Origin: Pteria penguin
Taxonomy: Eukaryota > Mollusca > Bivalvia > Pterioida > Pteriidae
NCBI GenBank assembly: GCA_035048485.1
Contig: CM068586.1
Span: forward strand, 52,442,167 to 52,506,166
Length of the DNA: 64,000 nucleotides
Direction: 5' to 3'
The first letter of the stretch is position 1. Each line of letters starts with the position of its first letter. The notes beneath the pieces are model-generated. The model ran no database searches. It was given only the letters and a program-made list of their open reading frames with translations, and was not told where the DNA came from. Made by a program: the position numbers and the translations under genes. This document shows, piece by piece, positions 25,759 through 35,605 of this stretch.

Positions 25759-26109
25759 ATGACGACTGAACACGTTTATTTTGATGTTTTCTTGAAAGAA
25801 TGTATACAGGTAATGTGGTGTGAAATATTCTCCATCGCGATAGAAAAATGTTATGGATGTGAAATAGATCATCCATCTCAATCTGAACATTCATGTCTAA
25901 TGGATTCTCTTCATACTAAAATGATATGCTATTTTGACCAAGCATTTATACAAATTACGTATGAGGATATTTTTAATATATTACAAGAAAAACATTCATG
26001 TGAACATGAGAACATGTTATCTCTGAAATCGTCTACAGAAATATTTCTACATACTGATGCTTGGCGAAGCTTATTATTCAACATGATGGAGGATGATGTA
26101 TTTTGCTAA
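25759..26109 (+). CDS. uncharacterised Cys/His-rich Polinton protein
   Basis: 116 residues from an ATG at 25759, the first gene inside the left terminal repeat. I recognise no family. The middle has a metal-site-like pattern CYGCEIDHPSQSEHSCL (Cys-x2-Cys-x3-His-x6-His-x-Cys), preceded by another Cys in MWCEIF and followed by CEHE. The C-terminus is acidic (MMEDDVFC). Its last bases overlap the in-frame region just upstream of the integrase start by a few nucleotides (integrase ATG at 26118, 8 bp after this stop), so the two may be co-transcribed. The position just before the integrase and the possible zinc-binding cluster suggest a nucleic-acid-binding helper, but that is inference. Confidence 0.6.
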   Translation: MTTEHVYFDVFLKECIQVMWCEIFSIAIEKCYGCEIDHPSQSEHSCLMDSLHTKMICYFDQAFIQITYEDIFNILQEKHSCEHENMLSLKSSTEIFLHTDAWRSLLFNMMEDDVFC

Positions 26110-26117
26110 ACACTGAA

Positions 26118-27248
26118 ATGTCTGAAGAGGAAAAAAATTCTTTTTTAGAAAATTACTATTTCAATCCGAAGAATGCAGGTGCTTATACAACTCCTGAAAA
26201 ACTATACAGAGCTTTAAAATCCAACTCGAGTTATTCTTTTACCAGAACTTTTATACGAAAATGGCTTCAGAATCAGGACTCTTACACATTGCAGAGAGAG
26301 GCTCGTCGTCCAAAAAAAGTGCCAAACATTCGAGTCATTGGTATAAATAGTCAATGGAGTATGGATCTCATGGATGTACAAAATTTATCAAAACAAAATG
26401 ATGGTATAAAATTCTTACTCATATTGATTGATAGTTTTTCGAAATATTTAAGAATAGTAGTATTAAAAGACAAGTCAGCAAAATCCGTTTTGCATGGGAT
26501 CAAACAGATATTTGAATCAGGAACAAAATGTGTAACTCTACGATGTGACAGAGGGAAAGAATTTAATAATAATTTACTGAGGAATTACTTAAAAGAAGTT
26601 GGAGTTCGTATATTCTACACAAATCAGATGTCAAAAGCGGCAATTGCAGAGAGAGTGATTCGTACCATTCGAGGACGATTATTTAGATATTTTCAAAAGA
26701 AGAGAACCTATCGGTATATAGACATTTTACCTGATCTCGTAAGCAATTATAATTCTACTTCACACCGTAGACTCAATGGACTATCCCCAAAGGATGTAGA
26801 CAAGGAAAATGAGGCTGATGTGTGGGCATTCATGTATTTACCAAAACCGAAAAAATCTAGAACACCAAACAAAGAGAAGTCAAAGAAAAAATACCTGAAA
26901 TATAATTTCAAAATTAATCAAATGGTTAGACTATCCCATCTAAAGCATGTGTTCACCAGAGGTTATCATCAACAATTCACAGGTGAAGTATTCAAAATAT
27001 CAAAACGTTTTCATTTACAAGGAATTCCAATGTATACAGTAAAAGATTTCAACGGGGAAGACATAGAAGGAAGTTTTTACGAAAACGAACTGCAGAAAGT
27101 TTCAAAAGATGAAAACAGTTTATGGATGATAGAGAAATTAATCAAGAAAAGGAAACGAAATGGGAAAGTGGAATGGCTTGTAAAGTTCGAGAATTGGCCT
27201 AGTAAATTTAATCAATACGTAAAGGAATCTGACATTGTTGACATATAA
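26118..27248 (+). CDS. INT: Polinton integrase (retroviral-like DDE, with chromodomain)
   Basis: 376 residues from the first ATG at 26118. The rve catalytic core has D83 (WSMDLMD), D144 (LRCDRGKEF) and E178 (AAIAERVIRT), the DDE triad that joins element ends to target DNA, with 33 residues between the last two. An N-terminal helical/zinc-like region precedes it (KRYL-type residues are weak here). The C-terminus, IEKLIKKRKRNGKVEWLVKF followed by ENWPSKFNQYV, has the layout of a chromodomain, a common Polinton integrase addition that can steer insertion to modified histones. All three catalytic residues and the full frame are intact, so the enzyme may be functional. The perfect 6-bp duplication fits its activity. 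Confidence 0.95.
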   Translation: MSEEEKNSFLENYYFNPKNAGAYTTPEKLYRALKSNSSYSFTRTFIRKWLQNQDSYTLQREARRPKKVPNIRVIGINSQWSMDLMDVQNLSKQNDGIKFLLILIDSFSKYLRIVVLKDKSAKSVLHGIKQIFESGTKCVTLRCDRGKEFNNNLLRNYLKEVGVRIFYTNQMSKAAIAERVIRTIRGRLFRYFQKKRTYRYIDILPDLVSNYNSTSHRRLNGLSPKDVDKENEADVWAFMYLPKPKKSRTPNKEKSKKKYLKYNFKINQMVRLSHLKHVFTRGYHQQFTGEVFKISKRFHLQGIPMYTVKDFNGEDIEGSFYENELQKVSKDENSLWMIEKLIKKRKRNGKVEWLVKFENWPSKFNQYVKESDIVDI

Positions 27249-27253
27249 TCCGA

Positions 27254-27737
27254 ATGATGGAGAAATATATTTTTTTGAAATCTAGTGATAGCTTGGAATT
27301 TTATCCTGATAATAGACCATACGATTTTAACCTGCATTTAGATCCCATTCTTCACCTCGATGGATATTGGAAAGTTGGACTTACAGAATTTTTCAATTAT
27401 TCTAATGATAAATTACAATCACATAAAACAGAGAGAGCTATACCTATTTCGAAACCTATACAAGAATATCTACCTAAAGCGCTGTACCTTTATTGTAGCG
27501 TTTGTGAGTTTTCAAGCGTAAATGGAATGGAAAAACCTTTAATTGTTAAGAATAGTTCATTTAAATAGTGATAGTCAGTGGATCAATAAATTTGACCCGG
27601 TTTATTATTTACCTCTACGAGTCAATGACCTCACCCACATTCATTTCAATATAATGGATGAAAATGGTTCACCGGCTACATTCTTACGTACTGACACCTG
27701 GCTTACACTGCATTTGAAGAGATATCCGTTTTATTAG
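27254..27737 (+). pseudogene. minor capsid (penton-like) protein, broken by a frameshift
   Basis: Two overlapping frames look like one protein. Frame 1 is 27254-27568 and opens YIFLKSSDSLEFYPDNRPYD, with GYWKVGLTEF following. Frame 2 carries the rest to 27737 (FDPVYYLPLRVNDLTHIHF, then a Gly-rich turn and LTLHLKRYPFY). The pattern S-x-F-x-P-N followed by G-x-W-x-V-G-L-x-E-F is what I associate with the small structural protein encoded next to the major capsid gene in animal Polintons, probably the single-jelly-roll minor capsid protein; this name is from memory of the family. The break lies between about 27535 and 27565. It may be a real mutation, programmed shifting, or an assembly indel. 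Size would be about 160 residues. Confidence 0.65.
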
Positions 27738-27757
27738 TTAACTCTTGAGTATCAAAA

Positions 27758-28159
27758 ATGACAGACAAGAAATTATACATTCCGGATACAAAGAAATGGA
27801 TAACATTTTACCAAAATCTTAGCAATGGTAAAGTAAATCCACACGCAGATTATTCAATGAAAGGTTACCAGAGAGGCGGTGGACTGAGAAATAACACAGC
27901 ACCTTATATGCTTCCAATTGATCATTACATAAAGGACCACGAAGAGAGTAAAGGAGTAAAAATAAATCTTACGTCACCAGCACAGCAAGTAGTGGAGCAA
28001 GCTAAAAGTGAAGTCAAGCGAGAAGTGAGTCATAATAAAAAAGTTAAGAAACGCAAAACACATCTTAGTTCAGATAAGAAAACGACACACCACAACAAAA
28101 CATCGCAAAAGAAAAGAAAAATTGTTAAAATAAATTCCGACGTGTTTGGTGTATATTAA
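27758..28159 (+). CDS. basic Polinton virion-like protein
   Basis: 133 residues, ending 2 bp before the capsid gene. The first half is polar and contains MKGYQRGGGLRNNT; the second half is extremely basic (KKVKKRK, QKKRKIVKI). The Gly-Gly-Gly turn resembles the Gly-Gly-x context cut by adenovirus-type proteases, and the tail resembles core or DNA-condensing proteins of adenovirus-like virions. I do not recognise a named family. The position between the minor- and major-capsid genes supports a structural or core role (inference). Confidence 0.65.
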   Translation: MTDKKLYIPDTKKWITFYQNLSNGKVNPHADYSMKGYQRGGGLRNNTAPYMLPIDHYIKDHEESKGVKINLTSPAQQVVEQAKSEVKREVSHNKKVKKRKTHLSSDKKTTHHNKTSQKKRKIVKINSDVFGVY

Positions 28160-28161
28160 CA

Positions 28162-29481
28162 ATGTCTATGTTATCCATGGAAACTTTTCGAGAGGCAATG
28201 CCAAGTCAGTTAGCTTTATTTGATATGCCACCTACTCAAACGGCAGTGGAAAATATGTATTATCAGGATTTACGTCCAATATCACAAATCTCTGACAGTT
28301 CACCTATAGAGTTTCAACTTTCGGGTCAGAATGGTATGGAATACATTGATTTGAAAAATACCAGGATATATGTCAAACTCAAGATTATGAAAGGTAATGC
28401 GGTTATAACCGATGCCGACAATGTGGGACCCGTGAATTTACTACTGCAATCACTATTCAGTCAAGTAGATGTCTCGCTACAAAACAAACCAATAAGTAAT
28501 GCCGGTGTATACTACCCTTACCTTAGTATGCTGAATGCACTTATACACTATGGAACAGATGCTAAAAATTCACAATTATCATCTCAGATGTGGGAAAAGG
28601 ACACGGCAGGAGAATTTGATGACGTGGATGCTAAGGCAGGAAAAAATGCTGGCTTATTTAAAAGAAGACAACTTATTAAAGAAAGTAAAACTATTGACTT
28701 AGAAGGACCAATAATGCATGAAATATTTCAAATGGATAGATATATTCTAAATCAGGTCGCTATTCATTTGAAGTTTTATCGCAGTCGTCCTGAATTCTAT
28801 ATGCTTTCATCCGCAGCTGATAACAGCTATAATGTCAAATTAGAAGAGGTGATATTGCGAGTATGCAAATGCAAAATAAACCCAGCAGTAATCTTAAGTC
28901 ACGCCAAAATGCTGGAATCAACAACAGCTAAATACCCCTTTAAAAAAACAGAAGTCAAGATGTATAATGTAGCCAGAGGAGTACGCAATGTTTCTTTAGA
29001 AAATATGTTTTCCGGTACACGACCTGATCGTATTTACGTGGCTTTTGTATCATCACAAGCCGTTGCAGGGGACTATACAAAGAATCCCTTCAACTTTCAT
29101 CATTACAATATCATTGATATCGCATTACACAGCGATGGAACACCTATTGCTAATAGTCCTTTAAAACTTAATTTTGATTCATCTGCAGACTCAACCGTGT
29201 CAGCCTTTGTTAATCTGTTCGACAATACAGGCAAGTGGTTATTTGACACCGGCAATGATATTAGCAGAGAGGAATATACCAAAGGAGGAAACGTGATATT
29301 TTGCTTCGAACTAGAACCTTCCTTTGAACAAGGAGAATACCTTACTCTTCTGAAGCAAGGGAATGTAAGATTGGATGTACAATTCAGTACTGCATTGACA
29401 GAAACAATTACTACAATAGTTTGGGGACAATATTCAAGCGTGTTTCAGATCAACCAAGCTAGAGACATTATTATAGGATGA
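28162..29481 (+). CDS. MCP: Polinton major capsid protein (double jelly-roll)
   Basis: 439 residues, beginning MSMLSMETFREAMPSQLALF. Recognisable family features are the N-terminal PPTQTAVENMYYQDLRPIS, a conserved SPIEFQLSGQNGMEYIDL start of the first jelly roll, and DVSLQNKPISNAGVYYPYL. The far C-terminus has TTIVWGQYSSVFQIN. This is the family often annotated as F54H12.2-like, shown in published work to be a double-jelly-roll capsid protein. It is open over its full expected length. Its stop overlaps the protease start by ATGA (29478-29481). Confidence 0.93.
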   Translation: MSMLSMETFREAMPSQLALFDMPPTQTAVENMYYQDLRPISQISDSSPIEFQLSGQNGMEYIDLKNTRIYVKLKIMKGNAVITDADNVGPVNLLLQSLFSQVDVSLQNKPISNAGVYYPYLSMLNALIHYGTDAKNSQLSSQMWEKDTAGEFDDVDAKAGKNAGLFKRRQLIKESKTIDLEGPIMHEIFQMDRYILNQVAIHLKFYRSRPEFYMLSSAADNSYNVKLEEVILRVCKCKINPAVILSHAKMLESTTAKYPFKKTEVKMYNVARGVRNVSLENMFSGTRPDRIYVAFVSSQAVAGDYTKNPFNFHHYNIIDIALHSDGTPIANSPLKLNFDSSADSTVSAFVNLFDNTGKWLFDTGNDISREEYTKGGNVIFCFELEPSFEQGEYLTLLKQGNVRLDVQFSTALTETITTIVWGQYSSVFQINQARDIIIG

Positions 29482-29951
29482 GTGATAGGTACGCCTTGAA
29501 CACGAAACAGTTACTGTGTATGATACAATGCGATCCTTTAATGCAAAAGCAAATTATCGGTGTCTATCCTATCGATCGTATCCCAAACTTGAAGGCAAAT
29601 CAGGGTATGATTTTGAATACAGATCCACATTATTTAGATGGTACACATTGGATAGCGGTTTATAATGTCAATGATTTATATCTAGAGATATTTGATAGCG
29701 TTGCAGGTATTCATCAGATCGATTACATTAGGTCTACAATACCGATTAAGCATACATCTCACACTATTCAATGTGAAAATTCAATGTATTGCGGTTACTA
29801 TTGTATAGCATATCTGTTTCATAGAATGAGGGGAATGACATTACAAATGTTTGTAGACATGTTTACCTTAAATTGTCTTTGGAATGATCTTTTTGTTTTT
29901 CAGTTCATCTACACAAGATTTCCACTTTGTTTAATAAATAATCACATTTGA
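29478..29951 (+). CDS. PRO: adenain/Ulp1-like cysteine protease
   Basis: 157 residues starting at the ATGA overlap with the capsid gene. The catalytic set is visible: H57 in GTHWIAV, acidic D73 in LEIFDSVAG, Q98 in TIQCEN and C105 in MYCGYYCIAYL. The order His-Asp/Glu-Gln-Cys and the size fit the Polinton/adenovirus maturation protease clan (C5/Ulp1-like). The likely job is cleavage of virion precursor proteins such as the Gly-rich basic protein encoded just upstream. Frame and catalytic residues are intact. Confidence 0.92.
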   Translation: MSDRYALNTKQLLCMIQCDPLMQKQIIGVYPIDRIPNLKANQGMILNTDPHYLDGTHWIAVYNVNDLYLEIFDSVAGIHQIDYIRSTIPIKHTSHTIQCENSMYCGYYCIAYLFHRMRGMTLQMFVDMFTLNCLWNDLFVFQFIYTRFPLCLINNHI

Positions 29952-29954
29952 TGG

Positions 29955-30215
29955 TATTTGAATATTGTTTAATTTATAGAAAATAATTACAGAAAATAGT
30001 TATATAAAGGTAGCAGGATTCCTACGCATGAATGGTTTTTGACATGACATTTAATTCAGTATTACTGTGAAATCACCATATGATACCATCGTATCCATTT
30101 ACCTTCATTTATATGCATGAATGTCATACTACACTATAATATCTAATATGTTATAGATGCTTACCTCATTAAAAGTTTAATCCTTGACAAAGAGTTAGTT
30201 ATATCAAATATCAGA
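29955..30215. other. AT-rich spacer, no gene seen
   Basis: Between protease and ATPase. No conserved ORF; it may hold a promoter for the following cluster, but no convincing TATA or initiator could be singled out. Confidence 0.4.
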
Positions 30216-30875
30216 ATGTCGTCATATCTAACAGAGAGTTTGATTAAATTTAAGAGGAATTGTAATATACTGATTGCCGCACCCTCACATGCAGGAAAGA
30301 CAACATTAGTGTATAATATGTTGAAGAATCTGGTTTTGTTTGAGTCAGATATAAAACATGTGTTATACGTTTATGGAATATGGCAACCCCTATTTGATGT
30401 AATGGAGAGAGAATTAACATCAATTACATTTTTCCATGGGATACCAGACAAGTCTATTCTGGAACAATTTACTTCTCAATATGGTGAGATAGTGCTTGTG
30501 CTAGATGATGTCATGGGTCAAAGTTCAACACCTGAAATGATGAATTTATTTACCACATATTCTCATCATATGGGTATCACGGTATTGTTTTTGGTTCAAA
30601 ATATATTTCCACCTGGTAAATACATGAGATCGATATCGATAAATGTGCATTACATTTTACTTCTGAAAAATAGCCGAGATTTACAACAGATAAAAACATT
30701 GGGTAGACAGATATATCCCAACCAATCAGCTTATTTCATGGATGCTTATAATCTGGCTACGCAGGAACCACACTCTTATCTTTGTATTAATTTATATCCT
30801 ACAACGGATGAAAGATTCAAACTATCAAGCCGTATTTTACCTGACCAGGAAACTATCGTATACCTGAAGAAATGA
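30216..30875 (+). CDS. ATP: FtsK/HerA-type genome packaging ATPase
   Basis: 219 residues. Walker A is APSHAGKTT with K28 (the first Gly is replaced by Ala). Walker B is IVLVLDD with D97-D98, and a downstream sensor-like LFLVQN follows. This is the small A32-like ATPase of Polintons and related viruses, which pumps DNA into preformed capsids. Full length and open. Its TGA overlaps the next start codon (ATGA, 30872-30875), so the two are likely read from one transcript. Confidence 0.93.
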   Translation: MSSYLTESLIKFKRNCNILIAAPSHAGKTTLVYNMLKNLVLFESDIKHVLYVYGIWQPLFDVMERELTSITFFHGIPDKSILEQFTSQYGEIVLVLDDVMGQSSTPEMMNLFTTYSHHMGITVLFLVQNIFPPGKYMRSISINVHYILLLKNSRDLQQIKTLGRQIYPNQSAYFMDAYNLATQEPHSYLCINLYPTTDERFKLSSRILPDQETIVYLKK

Positions 30876-31300
30876 GTAAACTTGTACGTAGAAATCTGAA
30901 CTTGATTAACCTATTAGCTGACACCCATGCTACGCAAAGAATATACCTTCTTCGTACACTGAATAAACAGCAAATACTTGCAATTGTGGAAGTTATATAC
31001 AACGTGTTACAAGGTGTGTGTAATTTATCACGGGATGATACGAAGACACTTTCGAAATACAAGAAGCTTTTCAGAATATTAACAGAGAAAAAAACAACTC
31101 AGAGTAGAAGGAAACATATTTTGATAAAATTATCTAAAGTAATCCCCGCTGTATTACGACCGATTGTATCGTATTTACGAAAGGATGGCAAAAGAAGTCG
31201 TACTAGTACCAAAGGAAAAATATCAAAAACTAATGGAAATGTACCAGGAGGTTCAAAAGAACCAGTTAACGAGTCCAACGATCAGAACCATGGAAAGTAA
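30872..31300 (+). CDS. small basic Polinton protein with unusual 3' overlap
   Basis: 142 residues. It starts MSKLVRRNLNLINLLADTHA, with LSKYKKLFRIL and SRRKHILIK further on, then the hydrophobic IPAVLRPIVSYL. Small Lys/Arg-rich proteins of this build are common right after the ATPase in animal Polintons; no function is known to me. The last 39 codons (RKDGKRSRTSTKGK onward) overlap, in another frame, the next ORF (ATG at 31185), giving a 116-bp overlap. The tail is low-complexity and looks like read-through, so the ancestral stop may have been near 31185. Confidence 0.65.
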   Translation: MSKLVRRNLNLINLLADTHATQRIYLLRTLNKQQILAIVEVIYNVLQGVCNLSRDDTKTLSKYKKLFRILTEKKTTQSRRKHILIKLSKVIPAVLRPIVSYLRKDGKRSRTSTKGKISKTNGNVPGGSKEPVNESNDQNHGK

Positions 31301-31553
31301 AGAAACGAATACCGAAGAAGGAGATATTAAAACAGATACCACCAACAACCTAGCGAACGTTGACCCTGTGAAAAACGATTCAGGTATTTCAAAATACACT
31401 ACTGACACAATTCCTAGTGGGAATGACCGTGAAATCGGCTCAGTTTCACATAAAACTGGTGTATTTAAATCTCCTTATGATATCATACGTCGTGACACGG
31501 GGAAAATAAATAAGCGAAAGCAGAGGTATACGAAGAAATGGCTTAAATTCTAA
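31185..31553 (+). CDS. uncharacterised Polinton protein (LVPKEKYQKL start)
   Basis: 122 residues from the first ATG in frame at 31185. N-terminus MAKEVVLVPKEKYQKLMEMY is a short helical, coiled-coil-like segment. The middle is Thr/Asn/Asp-rich and probably disordered. The C-terminus is FKSPYDIIRRDTGKINKRKQ and then RYTKKWLKF, strongly basic with a closing aromatic motif. This layout (helical LVPK-x-K-Y head, disordered middle, basic tail ending in W) recurs in Polintons next to PolB as far as I recall. Role unknown. It ends 12 bp before PolB. Confidence 0.6.
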   Translation: MAKEVVLVPKEKYQKLMEMYQEVQKNQLTSPTIRTMESKETNTEEGDIKTDTTNNLANVDPVKNDSGISKYTTDTIPSGNDREIGSVSHKTGVFKSPYDIIRRDTGKINKRKQRYTKKWLKF

Positions 31554-31565
31554 AAAGGATTCAAA

Positions 31566-34500
31566 ATGGATAAACAACAATTTCAGTGTAAAGATTGCCA
31601 TCGCATATATAAAAGACAATCAGAATTAAATAGACATCTCCGCTCTAGAAATCAAAGTTTTGCTTGTCATCATTGTCACAAAACTTTTAATAGGAAAGAC
31701 AGTTTAAAAACTCATGTAAGGAGATTTCATAATCAACCATCAACTTCTAGAGCACAGATAGGAGGTAATGTACCATTGCAACTTAATCGGGTACCGGATG
31801 AAAGTGAACTTGTATCTTCTAGGACAAACGAAAGAGAAACAGAGCAGTCATTAAACGGTTCTGCTGTAATCGTGAAGATACACCCATTTACAACAGAACA
31901 GTTTGATTTGCTGGTATTTTTATCAAACATTTCAAAACAAATTGTTCATATTTTAACTACTTCTACGACGGAACGAAGAGGTATCAAATGGTACTTAAAC
32001 GCTAGGATTCAATTCAATAGGGAAAGAGATGGTAATCTAGAAACTGCTATACCACATTTCCGTAGTAAGACATACACCCATTTATCTTCTGAAGAATTCA
32101 ATCAACATAATCTAAATGAAGCATTTCAGAAAGTCTTTGCATCAAAGGAAGAATATATCATGCGAGGCTCAGACTGGATTTTCCAAAAAGTGTTATACCT
32201 AGAAGTACATTATGTTTTATACAGTCCTCTACAAGCACGGCAGTATATTAAAGAACCAGAAGTGTTGAGAAATACTAAATCATTGGTGAATATTAAAAAC
32301 TATGATAGCAAATGTTTCCTGTATAGTGTTTTAGCTATGTTGTACCCAATTAAAAAGAATGCAAATAGAGTGTCTCATTATTTACCTCACGAGTCATCAT
32401 TAAACATGAATGGAATAAGGTATCCAGTGCAGTTATCGCAGATACCCAAGTTTGAAAAACAAAATGACATATCAGTCAATGTGTTTGGGTATGAGGAAAA
32501 AGAGATTTTCCCGATAAGGATTGCTAAACAAGAAAGAAGAAAACACGTGAACCTACTCTATCTTAAAGATAAAGGAAAAACACATTATTGTCTCATAAAA
32601 AATTTGAGTAGATTCCTATTTCAGCTATCTAGTGGGGGAAGACGTCGTCATTATTACTGTCCTTATTGTTTACAATGTTTTATAAAACAGAAAACCCTCG
32701 ATAAACACATTCCATTTTGCATGACTCTGGGAGAGCAAAAAATTGAAATGCCTACACCTGGTGAAAATGATGTTTTAGAATTCAAGGATATAGCTAAACA
32801 ACTGCGTGTACCTATGGTGCTTTATTGCGACCTAGAGACCTATGTCCAACCTATAAAACAGTGTAATGATCTCGATCCTAATTCTAGTCATACAACGAAC
32901 TTATCCAAATTTGAACCCTGTGGATTTTGTTATCAAGTGGTATCCAGCGATGATATATTCACGAATCCTCCTGTATTATATAGAGGACCAGATGTCATAG
33001 ACACGTTAATAACAAAACTGCTCTGGGAAGAAGAAAGGTTGTTTAAGATTATCAAACATATAGAACCCATGGAAGTTGATCAAGAGATAGAATATCAGTA
33101 TGTTAAAGCTACACACTGTCATATTTGTGAGAAAGCATTCGATGGATGCTCAGTCAAGGTTCGCAATCATAACCACCTCAATGGTAAATTCCTAGGGATT
33201 GCACACAGAGATTGCAATTTACAGTATAAACAAGTCAACTTCATTCCAGTCATTTTTCATAACCTACGTGGTTTTGATGGACATCTTATCATGCAAAAGC
33301 TAGGGAAATATAAAACTCAAAAACTAAGTGTGATTGCTAATACACAAGAAAGATATGTTTCTTTCAGTATTTCAAGATTGCGCTTTATCGATTCCTTTCA
33401 ATTTTTGAATGCATCATTGGATTCTCTCGTTTGTAATTTGAAAAATGATAGCACGTCTCACTTTAAACGATTCATGTCCGAATTTCAAAGTGAGAAACAG
33501 CGTGAGTTATTGCTACAGAAAGGTGTGTATCCTTATTCTTATGTAACGGATGAGTCCAAATTTAAAGATAGACAATTACCACCCAAGTCTGCTTTCTACA
33601 ACAGTATGAAAAAATGTGAAATATCAGACGATGAATACAATTATGCGCAAACCGTGTGGAACGAAATGAAAATTGAAACTCTAGGTGATTATCATGATCT
33701 GTATCTGAAATGTGATGTACTTCTTTTAGCGGATGTCTTCGAGCGATTCAGGACTGTAACAATTAACAATTTTGATCTCGACCCTGCACAATTTTACACG
33801 TTAGCAGGGTTATGTTGGAGTGCATGTCTTAAAATGACTGAGGTGAAATTGGAACTACTCACTGATGTTGAACAATTCCAAATGATAGAAAAGGGTATGC
33901 GTGGTGGTGTGGCAATGATTACTACAAGATATGCTGAAGCAAATAATAAAGATATCCCAGAAACATATGATAAATCAAAACCAAGTCAATATCTAGGTTA
34001 CTTTGATATGAATAATTTATATGGCGGGGCGATGGTTGAACCTTTACCAGTCGGAGACTTTCAATGGTTAACACCAAGTGAAATCAAATCACTGGATATT
34101 TCCTCAATTAAACCTAATGCGGAAACAGGATATATATTAGAAGTATCTTTAGCATATCCATGTCATTTACACAAAGGTCATTCAGATTATCCCCTTGCTC
34201 CTACAAGTCTTCAGATAAAAGTGGACGACCTATCTCCTTACAACAGAAAGCTATATGACAAATATAGAACGACACAAATCGATGAGGAAACGATTGTTTC
34301 TACAAAGCTGGTTCCAACGTTACGAGACAAAAATGAATACGTGGTACACTACAGAAATTTACAATACTACCTCAAACAAGGATTGGTTCTGAAGAAAATT
34401 CATCGAGTATTAGCCTTTACACAAGAGCAATGGTTGAAACCATACATTGATTATAACACGAATATGAGGAAAAAAGCTACGAACAAGTTCGATGTCCAAC

Positions 34501-35605
34501 TACATAAATCTTACAACAATATTGTCTTCGGGTAAGTTTATGCTTCAAACATTTATAATAATCTACCTTTTAGACATCAGTACTTTAAAATACGAGAGCA
34601 TACAATAAGTTGATATAAGCATGGATTTGTTTTTTTTTTTTTTTTGTAGGAAAACAATTGAGAATACGCGCCTTCATATGAACTTTAAATTAGTCAATAC
34701 CAAGAAAGGACTTCTACGCTTAACCAGTAAGCCGAGCTTTGAGAGAATGACCATTTTTAATGAGCATCTAGTGGGTGTGAAGAATCGTCGAGTGAAACTT
34801 TTATTAAATAAACCGATATACACGGGCATGTGTGTATTGGACCTTTCAAAATTATTCATGTATCAGTTTCACTATGATTACATCAAGGTGAAATATGAGG
34901 ACAAGGCACGTCTACTCATGACAGATACAGACTCTCTGTTTTACAGTATAGAAACGGAAGATTTGTACAAAGATATTCAACAATGCATGGCACTGTTTGA
35001 CACATCAGACTATCCAAAGGATCACTTTTTGTATTCAGAGACCAACAAAAAAGTTGTTGGTAAAATGAAAGATGAAACAAATGGTAAGTTTCGTATACCG
35101 CATTGCAATATAATGACAATGCCAGATTGATAATATATACAGTTGAGATGGATACCTTTCTTTTCTACTTTCTTCTATTAAACGTTATAATTTGTTGTTA
35201 TAACGACATGCCATGACGATAGTTACTTCTGTATTTCACATTTTAATCATAACAGACTGATGAGTATCAGTTTAATTTTATTCAGGTGATCCAGTAACGA
35301 CCTTCGTTGGATTGAGAGCTAAAATGTACTCTTTTCAAACCAAACAAGGTTTGAATGTACGCAAAGCTAAAGGTGTATCCAGACCCGTGAGGGATCAGGA
35401 CATTGACCATCAAGCTTACATCGACTGCTTGTTCAAAAAAGAGAAAAATCGTCATGTGATGGAGAGCATCAGAAGCGATAAACACATACTGTATTTAAAA
35501 GCCATCAACAAAGTAACATTATCTCCTTATGATGACAAACGCTGGGTGTGCGGCGATGGCATAAATACTTATGCATATGGAGATTACAGAATCAACAATA
35601 CATAA
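31566..35605 (+). CDS. POLB: protein-primed DNA polymerase B with two spliceosomal introns
   Basis: Exons 31566-34531, 34650-35083 and 35286-35605; introns 34532-34649 (GTAAGT...TTTTGTAG) and 35084-35285 (GTAAGT...TTCAG). Phases fit (2 then 1) and give 1,239 residues. N-terminus: one partial and one complete C2H2 finger ([17 protein letters not shown]), with a further finger-like CPYCLQCF near 370. Exonuclease motifs: D422-L-E424, HNLRGFD (D571) and [11 protein letters not shown] (D717). A Cys4/His recombination endonuclease VII-like insert spans about 518-551 (CHICEKAF to HRDCN). Polymerase motifs: [10 protein letters not shown] with D814; [10 protein letters not shown] at 981-989, continued as KTIEN across intron 1; C, MTDTDSL with D1081 and D1083. 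All catalytic residues are present. It replicates the element from terminal-protein primers. Confidence 0.94.

Noticed and set aside
34532..34649. Premature stop in PolB read as pseudogenisation
   Set aside because: The stop falls in a 118-bp intron with GTAAGT donor, long T tract and TAG acceptor; splicing restores the expected motif order in phase.
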